A stretch of 64,000 nt of DNA from assembly GCA_964455905.1 (NCBI GenBank), contig CAYVYN010000001.1, positions 124,001 to 188,000 of the forward strand. The letters run 5' to 3'. This DNA is from CAIJXB01 sp964455905 (GTDB lineage: Bacteria > Chlamydiota > Chlamydiia > Chlamydiales > Rhabdochlamydiaceae). Positions 8,209-16,984 of this stretch are shown one piece after another. Each line of letters starts with the position of its first letter. The first letter of the stretch is position 1. Position numbers and translations under genes: made by a program. Below the pieces are notes generated by a model. The model saw only the letters and a program-made list of their open reading frames with translations. It had not been told where the DNA came from and did not search any database.

Positions 8209-8219
8209 AGTTCAAACCT

Positions 8220-8882
8220 CTATTTCTTTTTCATCTTGAGAACAGTTCTCTTCTTTGCTTTAGCTATGTAAACAATAGACTCGTTCGCGCCTGGCACAGC
8301 TCCCTCAACGAGAATTACCTGTTTCTCTTCATCTACCTTCACTAGTCTTAAATTCTGTACAGTTACTCTTTCTGCACCCATATGCCCTGATTTTTTTTGC
8401 CCAGGCAAACATCTACCAGGAGAGCTTCTCATACCGCAAGAACCACCGTGTCTATGAAAACCAGATCCGTGCGCAGCAGGTCCCCCTGCGAAATTATGTC
8501 TCTTGATAACCCCTTGATGCCCCTTTCCCTTAGAAACTCCACACACATCAAGGTATGTTGCATCAGAAAAATAACCAACACCCACTTCTTGCCCTTCAGC
8601 ATACGCGGACACGTCAGCTACTCTAGATTCTTTTAACTTTCTTCTTGGGTCTATATTTCTTAAGACGAATGCCTCTCTAACCGGCTTGGAAATGTTTTTC
8701 TTCTTAGAAGCAGACAACTTAAACGCAGCTAACTGCACTGCATTATATCCCTCTTTCTCTTTTGTAATCACTCGAGAAATCACATTCGGTTCTGCATGAA
8801 TCACGGTGCAAACAACAATGTTGCCATCGCGATCAAATACTTGCATCATCCCTTTCTTTTTACCCATTAACGTTAGGCTCAT
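8220..8882 (-). CDS. rplC: 50S ribosomal protein L3, first gene of the operon
   Basis: This 220-aa protein starts MSLTLMGKKKGMMQVFDRDG and carries the L3 signature GKGHQGVIKRHNFAGGPAAHG and HRHGGSCGMRSSPGRCLPGQ. L3 starts 50S assembly and lies close to the peptidyl transferase centre. It is the first gene here because rpsJ (S10) is not upstream, as in Chlamydia, where rpsJ lies elsewhere. An AAGG ribosome-binding sequence stands about 7 nt before the ATG. Confidence 0.97.
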   Translation of the reverse strand: MSLTLMGKKKGMMQVFDRDGNIVVCTVIHAEPNVISRVITKEKEGYNAVQLAAFKLSASKKKNISKPVREAFVLRNIDPRRKLKESRVADVSAYAEGQEVGVGYFSDATYLDVCGVSKGKGHQGVIKRHNFAGGPAAHGSGFHRHGGSCGMRSSPGRCLPGQKKSGHMGAERVTVQNLRLVKVDEEKQVILVEGAVPGANESIVYIAKAKKRTVLKMKKK

Positions 8883-9120
8883 AAAATACCTTATCCAACT
8901 GATAATTCGCTATTTAAACTTTCCATCTGCCATTTTCGTACGCAACTAAGACGGCATTTCTCACACAAAACGCCGCGCCAAAAGGCCAAAGCAAAAAGGC
9001 TATCAAAAAAGTTGATTTTTGCACAATCAAAAAATCCGATCCCAAAATCCCCATGGGAGCCTTAACCTACAAAATCCGACAATAAAATCAGATCAAACGA
9101 CTGGCAGAAGACATCTTAAC
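8883..9120 (-). promoter_or_regulatory. Upstream region of the ribosomal protein operon
   Basis: This 238-nt non-coding stretch precedes rplC and must hold the operon promoter or read-through from the gene upstream. I found no good -35/-10 pair on the minus strand. It contains an unusual GC-rich motif, TTTTGGCGCGG (minus strand, 8983-8973), also present before secY (353-343). Short repeats of AAAATCCGA are seen near 9030 and 9071. Which of these is functional cannot be told from sequence. Confidence 0.35.
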
Positions 9121-9483
9121 TCAATCCTGTTTTTTTTTCTTCTCTTTTTTACTTATTTTTTCAGGAACATGCAATTCGCACGAACTGAGCAACGTTTTTT
9201 TTAGATAAAGAGCCGCCCTATCGGAACGCGAAGTAAAACCCGCTAGCTCTAATACAGAGCCTATTGAGACCCCAGGACTAACACGATACACCCCAGGATA
9301 TTCAACCGCTCCGTCAACTGTAACTTGAATTTTCTTTCGATTATTCATCTTTGAAAAACTCTCATTTTTTGCAACTCCAGAACTAAAAACAGAAAGATCC
9401 TGAGAAAAAACCAAAAAAAGAGCACTCAACACAACGCAAAAAACAACAAACCACTCTCTAAAAAATAATCTATCGCTTTTCAA
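9121..9483 (-). CDS. Membrane-anchored SLBB-domain protein (ComEA N-terminal type)
   Basis: The 120-aa product has one membrane segment near residues 9-28 (WFVVFCVVLSALFLVFS). The domain that follows reads VTVDGAVEYPGVYRVSPGVS, IGSVLELAGFTSRSD and CELHVPEK, the pattern of SLBB (beta-grasp) domains such as the one at the N-terminus of ComEA. The helix-hairpin-helix DNA-binding part of ComEA is absent; the tail is lysine-rich. The start used is TTG, 5 nt after the stop of the gene upstream, with AGGA just before it. A later ATG at 9348 would remove the membrane segment. The ligand is unknown. Confidence 0.6.
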   Translation of the reverse strand: MKSDRLFFREWFVVFCVVLSALFLVFSQDLSVFSSGVAKNESFSKMNNRKKIQVTVDGAVEYPGVYRVSPGVSIGSVLELAGFTSRSDRAALYLKKTLLSSCELHVPEKISKKEKKKKQD

Positions 9484-9488
9484 CTTTC

Positions 9489-10133
9489 CTACACCTTCAT
9501 ACTCAAAGAAAATTTATCTAAAGCTTTCTGCAAAATTCTAGCTCCCAAACCAAGACTTGCAAGCTGTAAAGCAACTGCAGAGCTTACAACAGGAACCCCA
9601 AGAGCAGCGACCCAGGGACTAAAAGCAGCCAATCCAAAAATTGCTAAAGCAAGATAAGAAACAATTTCCACCACCTTAAAAAAAGCAGAGAGCGTAACCT
9701 TCGATTCGCTAGAAGAACACAACTTCTCGATACTGATCACTTGATCTACAAGAGTCACTCCAGACTCAATCCCATCCACCAATTCCACAGAATCATCTGA
9801 AAAAAAACCCGCTGAAGCCAGCCCCCCCACATTGTGGGTAAATCTGCTAAAAACACTAAAAAAGCTAGAAAGATCCCTAAACTGACGTAAAGAATCTACT
9901 TCAACTACAAAACCAGGAACGTCCAAAGAAACACCAGCAACCTTACCACACCACTTCACAGTCTTCGCCGCTGAAGACACAGGAAGTTCCATACGAGAAA
10001 CACAATCAGCAGCATGAGTTGCTATTTCTAACGCTAAAGGATAATCCCCCAAGCTTTGAGAAGCATCCCTAAATCCATCAACCCAATCGCCCCAGGCACC
10101 CAAAGAAGCCAGACTCCAGTTCCCAATAGTCAT
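9489..10133 (-). CDS. Hypothetical protein with C-terminal paired hydrophobic segments
   Basis: I do not recognise this 214-aa protein. The ATG at 10133 has a good GGAGA ribosome-binding site and was preferred over an in-frame codon 8 residues upstream. The first 145 residues look soluble. A bilobed hydrophobic region follows (near residues 145-200: VSYLALAIFGLAAFSPWVA, then GVPVVSSAVALQLASLGLG) with only a short turn between the lobes. That layout resembles chlamydial inclusion-membrane (Inc) proteins. It lies between the SLBB gene and the 307-aa gene at the CT529/Cap1 position. Inc status is inference from topology and place only. Confidence 0.55.
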   Translation of the reverse strand: MTIGNWSLASLGAWGDWVDGFRDASQSLGDYPLALEIATHAADCVSRMELPVSSAAKTVKWCGKVAGVSLDVPGFVVEVDSLRQFRDLSSFFSVFSRFTHNVGGLASAGFFSDDSVELVDGIESGVTLVDQVISIEKLCSSSESKVTLSAFFKVVEIVSYLALAIFGLAAFSPWVAALGVPVVSSAVALQLASLGLGARILQKALDKFSLSMKV

Positions 10134-10205
10134 AAAATCTCCATTTAAAGAACGCAATCCCCCAAAGTTTTGCGTTCTTTTTTATTATTCTCTTTTTAAA
10201 ACAAC

Positions 10206-11129
10206 CTAAGCATCATCGCCTATATTCATATCCCAACGGATAACAGCATACGTTTTTAGAGCTCCTGCTAAAGCAAACGGAGCTGCCACTGCAGCAAAGG
10301 GAGCGCCACAAAAAGTTGCCCCAGCAAATAGTGCCATACAAGAACCCTCTACCACCTTAAGCTTATTTTTTAAGATGTTGTTTTCTCTTTGAACTTCCTC
10401 TTCCAGAGTCTGAGCTTGTTGACGCTGAGCAACCACCATTTTACTATAAGCAGTATAAACCCTAGCTAAAGAACCAGAAGCAAGAGCTCCCATATGAACA
10501 GAAGCAAACGGCACTGCAATATTTAAAGAAGAACAACCTAACCCCTTCTCAGCAAAACTAAGAGAATCATATGATCTATTTACAAGGCCCGCAAAATCGC
10601 CAAAGGCCTCACTAGTTTTTGCTACAACTGAATTTTCATTAAATTTCCAGCCATAATACGGAGTCACGATCCAAGGCAACGTCTCAACAGCCTCCTCTTG
10701 AGCAGCGGAAATACGACCATCTGCCCCACAATTAACCCCTCTAAAAGACCAAAAAACACAACCAGCTAAAACGTTTACTTTTTGGAGCGTAGTTTTAACA
10801 GAAGAAGGGAGCCCGAAAACGGCAGAAAAACCTTTAATCGGCCCTTTTACAATGTCCGCAAAAGGCTTCAAGGCTGGAAATTCAATCTTTTGATAAACGG
10901 AAAGAGGAGTAACAACAACATCCAAAGGAGCCTTTAAAAGAGTGTAAACCTTAGTAAAAGCATCGGAAGCTGCTCCACCAAAGAAATGCGATAATTTTCT
11001 GAAAACTTCATAAATTGCTCTGTAGGCTTCCGTGCTATTGGGGCCAGGCGCAAAATAGCCTCTATCTGCATTATTCACTGCAGGAGCCATCACGGGGATC
11101 GGACGATTACTCAATTGTAAAGGAAACAT
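10206..11129 (-). CDS. Hypothetical protein at the Cap1 (CT529) position, Inc-like
   Basis: A 307-aa protein that lies between rplC and fmt, where C. trachomatis carries CT529 (Cap1), an inclusion-membrane protein of about 298 aa. It has several alanine/glycine-rich hydrophobic stretches (for example PFASVHMGALASGSLARVY), a coiled segment (about residues 235-262, with QQAQTLEEEVQRENNILKNK) and a C-terminal hydrophobic hairpin with ALFAGATFCGAPFAAVAAPF. There is no cleavable signal peptide. An AAGGAG ribosome-binding site precedes the ATG. Sequence identity to Cap1 is not obvious by eye, so orthology rests on gene order. Confidence 0.55.
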   Translation of the reverse strand: MFPLQLSNRPIPVMAPAVNNADRGYFAPGPNSTEAYRAIYEVFRKLSHFFGGAASDAFTKVYTLLKAPLDVVVTPLSVYQKIEFPALKPFADIVKGPIKGFSAVFGLPSSVKTTLQKVNVLAGCVFWSFRGVNCGADGRISAAQEEAVETLPWIVTPYYGWKFNENSVVAKTSEAFGDFAGLVNRSYDSLSFAEKGLGCSSLNIAVPFASVHMGALASGSLARVYTAYSKMVVAQRQQAQTLEEEVQRENNILKNKLKVVEGSCMALFAGATFCGAPFAAVAAPFALAGALKTYAVIRWDMNIGDDA

Positions 11130-11239
11130 TTTCTACTCCTTGTTTATATTTTAATCAAAGCAATATTATACTCAAAAATAAGATTAACGTAAACTTAAAA
11201 TGAATTTAACAAAAAAATTACGATTGCTTAACTTGAAAT

Positions 11240-12190
11240 TTACATTTCTATAAAGAAATTCTTTGAAAAACCCCGAAGAAATTCATCAGTCTTTAGGCTT
11301 TTCTTGCCTTCCAACTGAACTTGCAGCAAAGACAAAATACCCTCTCGACAAAAAATTTCGATAGTCGATTTAGAAATTTTTACAAAACCAGGCCGCTCCA
11401 AAGAGGAATTTTCTAAAGACTCCTTAACCTCGGATGATAAAATTTTTAACCTTTTAACCTCTTCTCCTACTCGTATGTTGACAAACACCCCCGGAGAGGG
11501 CGACAGAGCTCGAATTTGATTATGGATCTCTTGAGCAGACCGATTCCAATCCGGAACACAATCGGCAGGCGTGATTTTTGACACAAAAGTTGCGAGAAGA
11601 GGATCTTGTTGTTTTTTTTGAGAATAATACGAATCAAAATTTCGCAAGAAAGAAGGCAAAGCCTTAATAGAAACCTTCAATAGAGCCTCTTCCAACTCAA
11701 CAACATTCATGTTCGGCCCAATCAAAACTTCTTCCTGCATCAAAACATCTCCTGCATCCATCTTCAAAGACATTTCCATGAAAGTAACCCCTGAAACGGC
11801 GTCCCCGTTTAAAAGAGCGGATTGTATGGGCGAAGCCCCCCTGTACTTAGGAAGTAAACTGGTGTGTATATTTAAACAAGCTTTTAAAGGAATTGACAAA
11901 ATGTTTTGCTTAAGAATTTCCCCATAAGCCACCACTAGAAAAAGATCTGCACGTAACCCCTTAAGCTGGAGAGCAAATTCTTCCGTAGAGGCTTTTTCTG
12001 GAAAAAAAAGAGGAACACCCGGGAGCGCTTTTAAAGCATATTCCTTTACCGGTGAATGCTTCAAAACAAGGTTCCTTCCATAAGGTCTATCTGGCCTTGT
12101 AACAATTCCAACAATTTCACAATCTAAAGCCTGCAAACACTCTAAAATACGAGCAGAAAAAACAGACGTTCCAAAGAAAACAATTCTCAC
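11240..12190 (-). CDS. fmt: Methionyl-tRNA formyltransferase
   Basis: A 316-aa enzyme that formylates initiator Met-tRNA with 10-formyl-tetrahydrofolate. The start MRIVFFGTSVFSARILE, the LVVAYGEIL strand and the active-site block LNIHTSLLPKYRGASPIQ (Asn-x-His plus SLLP) are diagnostic, as is GVTFMEMSLKMDAGD. The C-terminal OB-like domain begins near residue 205. It heads toward the 3' end of the lpxC-fabZ-lpxA-fmt cluster, 2 nt after lpxA. Confidence 0.96.
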   Translation of the reverse strand: MRIVFFGTSVFSARILECLQALDCEIVGIVTRPDRPYGRNLVLKHSPVKEYALKALPGVPLFFPEKASTEEFALQLKGLRADLFLVVAYGEILKQNILSIPLKACLNIHTSLLPKYRGASPIQSALLNGDAVSGVTFMEMSLKMDAGDVLMQEEVLIGPNMNVVELEEALLKVSIKALPSFLRNFDSYYSQKKQQDPLLATFVSKITPADCVPDWNRSAQEIHNQIRALSPSPGVFVNIRVGEEVKRLKILSSEVKESLENSSLERPGFVKISKSTIEIFCREGILSLLQVQLEGKKSLKTDEFLRGFSKNFFIEM

Positions 12191-12192
12191 GA

Positions 12193-13032
12193 TTACAACT
12201 CAGTCTCAGATTCATCTAAATCAGGCAAATCTTCTGAAGAAAACAGATCAGAGCCGGTCATTCCAATCAAACCTCTTTTAGAATTTCTACAAAAAGAAAT
12301 CCAATGATTTACGTAAGAATTTAATGGAACATTTTTTTCTATATACTCCAGAGCCTCACCCAAACCCATCCCTAAGCGATAGGTTATTTTAAAAGCTTGA
12401 TGCAACGACTTTCTTTCTTCAAGAGAAAAACCGTGCCTTTTAAGGCCGACAAGATTTATTCCTCCTAGTTTATAAGGAACACCAGCACCTATTGTGAAAG
12501 GAGGCACATCATGAGTAATTCGACTAAAACCACCCACCATGGAATTTCTTCCTATTCTAGAAAATTGATGAATCGGAGTCATGCCCCCAATAATAGCGTT
12601 ATCTTCAACGATTACATGACCAGCCAAGGTGGCATTATTAGCCATGATAACCCTATTTCCCACTTCACAATTATGCGCAACATGAGAATAGGCCATAAGA
12701 AGACAATTATCTCCAATTTTAACAGTAGTCCCCTCTTGGCACGAAGAATTGATGGTGACAAATTCACGAATTTCGCAATTTTTACCAATTACAACATAGG
12801 TTTTCTCTCCTCGAAACTTCAAATCTTGAGGCTTTGTCCCTATGCTCGCAGAGGGCCATATCACTGTCCCTTCCCCAATCGTCGTATACCCATCAATGTA
12901 AACAAAAGATTTAACAACAACATTATCTTCAAGTGTTACTGTTTTTTTGACAATCGCATAGGCTTCAATCGTGACATTTTTTCCAATTTTTGCACCGGAT
13001 TCTACTACTGCAGAAGGATGAATGTTAGACAT
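12193..13032 (-). CDS. lpxA: UDP-N-acetylglucosamine O-acyltransferase
   Basis: The first enzyme of lipid A synthesis, cytoplasmic and trimeric. The 279-aa chain starts MSNIHPSAVVESGAKIGKNV, runs through hexapeptide repeats that build a left-handed beta helix, and holds the AYSHVAHNCEVG stretch with the catalytic-histidine region and IGGMTPIHQFSRIGRNSMVG. The C-terminal helical part starts near residue 195. It follows fabZ after 45 nt and precedes fmt by 2 nt, as in Chlamydia. Confidence 0.97.
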   Translation of the reverse strand: MSNIHPSAVVESGAKIGKNVTIEAYAIVKKTVTLEDNVVVKSFVYIDGYTTIGEGTVIWPSASIGTKPQDLKFRGEKTYVVIGKNCEIREFVTINSSCQEGTTVKIGDNCLLMAYSHVAHNCEVGNRVIMANNATLAGHVIVEDNAIIGGMTPIHQFSRIGRNSMVGGFSRITHDVPPFTIGAGVPYKLGGINLVGLKRHGFSLEERKSLHQAFKITYRLGMGLGEALEYIEKNVPLNSYVNHWISFCRNSKRGLIGMTGSDLFSSEDLPDLDESETEL

Positions 13033-13077
13033 GTATATCCATAACTTTAAAAATTCTAGTACTTCGTTAATTATCTT

Positions 13078-13557
13078 CTACAACTGCGCCTTATCGACTA
13101 AAGCATAGGAAATTTCTGCTTCCACAGCAACTTGATCATTCACAAGAGCCTTCACGGCAACCTTGCCCGCCCTATTGCTAAAGTGGAGGCCAGTTGCTTC
13201 AAGCATAAGAACATCTCCAGGCACTACTGGACGACGAAACTTAACATGACTCATATTCAACAACAGAGCGATCTTATGAGAAAAGCCCTTTTGGTGAACA
13301 AGAATTCCACCCACCTGAGCTAGAGCTTCCAAAATAAGAACCCCTGGCATGATGGGAGCATCAGGAAAATGGCCCTGAAAAAACTGCTCATTCATAGTAA
13401 CATTTTTCTGCCCAACAATACGATTTTCTTCTAAATTAAGATAGACAACCCTATCAACCAGTAAAAATGGATACCTATGAGGTAATATCTTAGAAATTTC
13501 TTTTGACGTAAAAACAATAGGACTACTAGGAACCTGACCTTGCGCCTCTTCTGACAT
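13078..13557 (-). CDS. fabZ: 3-hydroxyacyl-ACP dehydratase FabZ
   Basis: The 159-aa hot-dog-fold dehydratase of fatty-acid elongation. HRYPFLLVDRV contains the catalytic-histidine region and GHFPDAPIMPGVLILEALAQ holds the active-site Glu. Its ATG overlaps the lpxC stop codon (TAATG), so translation is probably coupled. Placement between lpxC and lpxA links supply and use of 3-hydroxyacyl chains. Confidence 0.97.
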   Translation of the reverse strand: MSEEAQGQVPSSPIVFTSKEISKILPHRYPFLLVDRVVYLNLEENRIVGQKNVTMNEQFFQGHFPDAPIMPGVLILEALAQVGGILVHQKGFSHKIALLLNMSHVKFRRPVVPGDVLMLEATGLHFSNRAGKVAVKALVNDQVAVEAEISYALVDKAQL

Positions 13558-14432
13558 TACGCATTCCCCTCTTTAAAATGGTTTAATAATTCATTAGCTA
13601 ATATATTGTTTACATGATGGCCTGAACGAATAGCTAAAATATGCGCAGAAAAAGAGACTCCCATCAAATATAAATCTCCAATCAAATCTAAAATTTTATG
13701 CCTAACCATCTCTCCAGGCAACCTTAAGCCTCCAGCATTCATGACTTGGTTATTTTTAATAACTACAGCATTATCTAAACTTCCACCTTTTAAAAAACCT
13801 TTTTCTATTAAAGGAGCTACTTCTTCATAGACAGAAAAAGTTCTACAAGGCGCTATTTCTCGACTAAAAACTTCCTTATCTAATACCAACGAATAAAACT
13901 GCGTTCCTATACAGGAAGAGGAAGGATAATGAAGAGTATAGCTGATCTTAAACTCTTCGGACGGAAGAGCCACAAGACAAGCATCGCCCTTAGAAACATA
14001 AATGGGCTTTTTTAGGTTATAGACATCTTTTTCCCCTAAAGGAACAAGACCTGCTTCTTCTATCATTTCAAGAAAAACTAAAGAACTACCATCAAAAATA
14101 GGAATTTCTGGACCAGAAAGACAAATTAACAAATTGTCTATATCAAACGCATTAAGGACTGCCATTAGATGCTCTACAGTTTGGACAGAAAAGCTAGAAT
14201 TCCCAATGATTGTACATCGGGGAGTTCCCTGAACCAAGGACAATGATAAGGGGAATTTTGGCTGTCCAGGAAGATCAATCCTCTGAAAAAAAACACCTGA
14301 ACCTTTTTCTTGTGGCAAAAGAATTATCTCACATTCTTCACCAGTAAAAAGCCCTGCCCCTCTTCTGGAAACTTTTTTTTTAATTGTGTAACTAGGCTTT
14401 GTTTTTATGACACACGCTGTAGGACAAGACAC
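13557..14432 (-). CDS. lpxC: UDP-3-O-acyl-N-acetylglucosamine deacetylase
   Basis: A zinc deacetylase that commits the cell to lipid A synthesis. Of its 291 aa, SFSVQTVEHLMAVLNAFDID carries the first zinc His, HKILDLIGDLYLMG the second His and the Asp, and SGHHVNNILANELL the C-terminal catalytic His. The start is a GTG at 14432 with AGAGGT 4 nt upstream; no suitable ATG is near. It is the first gene of lpxC-fabZ-lpxA-fmt. Confidence 0.95.
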   Translation of the reverse strand: MSCPTACVIKTKPSYTIKKKVSRRGAGLFTGEECEIILLPQEKGSGVFFQRIDLPGQPKFPLSLSLVQGTPRCTIIGNSSFSVQTVEHLMAVLNAFDIDNLLICLSGPEIPIFDGSSLVFLEMIEEAGLVPLGEKDVYNLKKPIYVSKGDACLVALPSEEFKISYTLHYPSSSCIGTQFYSLVLDKEVFSREIAPCRTFSVYEEVAPLIEKGFLKGGSLDNAVVIKNNQVMNAGGLRLPGEMVRHKILDLIGDLYLMGVSFSAHILAIRSGHHVNNILANELLNHFKEGNA

Positions 14433-14743
14433 TTCTACCTCTATTTTTAGATTTTTATGTGCATTTTCCCAAAAAAAGCAAAATAAAAAACACAGTAATC
14501 AAGAAAACCTACCTTTTTCATCCTTTTTTATCAAGATCTATTTTACCGAAAATTCGAATATAACATTAAAGATTCCGAATAAAACTAGTAAAAAGAATTA
14601 CCGTAAAGCGACTTCGAAAAAAGACATCTAGCTATTTAGAACTAAAAAGAAAGAAGGAGATTCTGTTCCTACACAAAAAAGGAAATCCTGATTACCGTTT
14701 TTTAAAGATCGGGGAAATATACACTCATCGAATTTAAACTTCG
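14433..14743. other. Intergenic region between lnt and lpxC
   Basis: This AT-rich stretch of about 311 nt separates the lnt stop from the lpxC start on the same strand. It should hold the lpxC promoter. A weak candidate on the minus strand is TTAATG, an 18-nt spacer and TAAAAT near 14540-14580. No strong hairpin, RNA gene or believable small ORF was seen. Confidence 0.3.
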
Positions 14744-16456
14744 CTATTTGCAATTTAGACGAAAGCTACGACTCAAAAGGGACGGTAGACACGCTTTAAA
14801 AACTCGACGTCTCGACAAGCATAAGAAAGACAAACTAAGAACAACACAAAAAACAATAAATAAATAAGCTCCTCCCGAAGAAAAAAAAGTTCTATAGTGA
14901 TGCTTGGAAATTTTCACATATAAAGAATTAGCCTCCTCCCCCTCTATAAAACTAACAATTCGACCTAAACTATCAACAGCTGCTGTAATTCCCTTATTGG
15001 AAGCGCGAATCAAAGGGACTCCGTTTTCAACAGCCCTAATAAGCCCTTGAGTAAAATGCTGAACTGACAAAGAAGAGGAGGGATACCAAGCATCATTTGT
15101 CAAATTGACAAAAAGATTAGCTCCTAATCTTTTACTTTCTCGCATTAAAAAAGGAAACATCTCTTCGTAACAAATAGAAGGAGCCCATGAAATCTCTCCA
15201 AAAACCTGAGCAGAAGTACCAGGAGTAAAAAACTGATCAATGCCATAAATTTTACTTACACTTTTTAAAAACGAAAAAGGCAAGGACTCAGCAATAGGCA
15301 AAAGAATTCTTTTATCATATCTTTTCAAGATATCGGAGCTCGGAGAAAAAGAAAAAACAGAATTATAATACAAACCACCTTCTTCATAATCCAACCCCGC
15401 AACAAACTCGACCTGAAAAAAGCGAGCTAGTGTTTGAAAAAAATAGGCATTAGATACTTTAGAAAAAGAATCAAGAGGGAAACTATCGTTAATAGCTGAG
15501 CCAAAATAGGAAACACAAAGAGCTTTTACATCCGATTTTTCATACACTCTTTGGCCAAATCCAAAAGGAACTACAGCTTCAGGAAAAACTACTAAATCTA
15601 ATTTTTTACCTACGTGCTTGACCAATTCTCCTAAAATAACACTCCACTGCTCTAAAGCAGGAAGAAATTCCGCAGAGCGTTTGTAAATGGGATATTTTTG
15701 AGAAGGAGTCAAGCCTGTCTGAATCAAAAGCAAAGAATACTCTCCCTCCTTTTTTCCCTTTGCGAAAAAATCCTGTAAAAACATCGAACTCCCCCCATAA
15801 ATATAGGGCAAAAGAAGGATACAAAAAAAAGTTATAGTCGACGACCACAAAAACTTACCACGCAAAAGTCTCAATCCACAAAGATTGGTAAACACAACGA
15901 AAAAAGAAAGACCAAGAACGCCAAAAAGAGAAGCGAGTTGCAAAGAAAACACGCTCCAACTCAAAAAAACTCCTAAAAAATTAAAAGTAAACCCACAAAA
16001 AAAATAATGACGGCACCACTCCATACAAACCCAAATAGCTGACAACATAAATATACTGCCAAAAGACAAAAAAGAAACCTTGCGCATCTGAAACGTTAAA
16101 AATGAAAATTGCCAACCAAGAGCTAAAGAAAGGCCTATATAAACTAGCAAGAAAAAAGGCCCCTGATATTCGATAGCCGACATCCAAGAAAGCTGAATAA
16201 GCTGAACGACAAAAAACCAAAAAAAAGAAATTTTTCTTGCTATTCTGTCAGATAAGTAATCCAAACCTCTCCAATGAAGAGCCAATCCAACCGAGGAAGC
16301 AAGAGGAGCCAATAAGGGCCAAACCGCAGGTTGACCAAACCCAACTATCAATAAACTAACTAGTTGGGTTTGTGCAAAGAAAAAATTAAGTTTTTTTAGA
16401 TACTGTCGGACTTTTTCCAGAGCCAGACCCAAAAGCCATAACAACAAGCAATCCAC
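14744..16456 (-). CDS. lnt: Apolipoprotein N-acyltransferase
   Basis: This inner-membrane enzyme adds the third acyl chain to lipoproteins. The 570-aa protein has a multi-span N-terminal half with the chlamydial-type WFFVVQLIQLSWMSAIEYQG, then a nitrilase-like domain from about residue 240. The domain carries VVFPEAVVPFG (catalytic Glu), the region around Lys in KRILLPIAESLPF, and SICYEEMFPFLMRES (Cys) with NLTNDAWYPSS. The start is uncertain: GTG at 16456 overlaps the DoxX-like gene by 71 nt, and a TTG a few codons later sits better behind AGGTGG. Confidence 0.93.
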   Translation of the reverse strand: MDCLLLWLLGLALEKVRQYLKKLNFFFAQTQLVSLLIVGFGQPAVWPLLAPLASSVGLALHWRGLDYLSDRIARKISFFWFFVVQLIQLSWMSAIEYQGPFFLLVYIGLSLALGWQFSFLTFQMRKVSFLSFGSIFMLSAIWVCMEWCRHYFFCGFTFNFLGVFLSWSVFSLQLASLFGVLGLSFFVVFTNLCGLRLLRGKFLWSSTITFFCILLLPYIYGGSSMFLQDFFAKGKKEGEYSLLLIQTGLTPSQKYPIYKRSAEFLPALEQWSVILGELVKHVGKKLDLVVFPEAVVPFGFGQRVYEKSDVKALCVSYFGSAINDSFPLDSFSKVSNAYFFQTLARFFQVEFVAGLDYEEGGLYYNSVFSFSPSSDILKRYDKRILLPIAESLPFSFLKSVSKIYGIDQFFTPGTSAQVFGEISWAPSICYEEMFPFLMRESKRLGANLFVNLTNDAWYPSSSLSVQHFTQGLIRAVENGVPLIRASNKGITAAVDSLGRIVSFIEGEEANSLYVKISKHHYRTFFSSGGAYLFIVFCVVLSLSFLCLSRRRVFKACLPSLLSRSFRLNCK

Positions 16457-16856
16457 CTAAAATAGCACTGTTACTAATTAATAGACAGAGTTCAACCATT
16501 TGCTGGGCCCCATCAAAATGCCAAAAATCATGAGTAAATAACGTCGAAAACAATAACACAACAAAAAGAAAGAATCCTCCTAACCGAATTTTCCAGCCCA
16601 ATATACACATAAAAGAACCTAAAAGCTTCATACCAAGAGAAATTAACAAAATCCACGAAAACCAATCCTGAATTCCCTCAAGCATTCCACCCACAAGCTC
16701 TTGAGCCGGATAGAGCATCATCCACCTACTCAAATTAGCAAGAAAACCCGCTTCTACAGTCGCATAATCCATCATCTGACCTACGGCAGACCACAAAAAA
16801 AATGCACTTAATAAAACCCTTCCTAAAAAAGCTACTATACCCTGCAATGCGTTCAT
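16386..16856 (-). CDS. DoxX-like membrane protein
   Basis: A 156-aa protein with four membrane segments. The first reads IVAFLGRVLLSAFFLWSAVGQ and a later part is LLISLGMKLLGSFMCILGWKIR, which matches the DoxX family (small redox-linked membrane proteins). The ATG at 16856 with AGAGGT before it was preferred to an in-frame codon 10 residues upstream. Its 3' end overlaps lnt, so both are probably in one transcript. The physiological role is not known. Confidence 0.7.
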   Translation of the reverse strand: MNALQGIVAFLGRVLLSAFFLWSAVGQMMDYATVEAGFLANLSRWMMLYPAQELVGGMLEGIQDWFSWILLISLGMKLLGSFMCILGWKIRLGGFFLFVVLLFSTLFTHDFWHFDGAQQMVELCLLISNSAILGGLLVVMAFGSGSGKSPTVSKKT

Positions 16857-16984
16857 AAAAACCTCTTTTTTATATTCATATTGCACATTGCCAGAAATAC
16901 GATATTAAAACAAATCACGACTTAAAAACAGGAAAAAAACCAACCTTGACAAAGGAAAAAAAACTGTTATCATAGATGTAACCA

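Noticed and set aside
9019..9204. Plus-strand 61-codon frame before rplC
   Set aside because: It has no ribosome-binding site and overlaps the C-terminus of the SLBB gene; the composition looks like non-coding AT-rich DNA.
9800..9840. C-tract (cccccc) in the 214-aa gene as a possible frameshift
   Set aside because: The frame is continuous on both sides with consistent hydrophobic pattern, so no frameshift is needed.
12511..13044. 177-codon open frame antisense to lpxA
   Set aside because: It is the complement of a well-supported lpxA, its product has no motif and there is no ribosome-binding site; hexapeptide repeat genes often leave such open frames.
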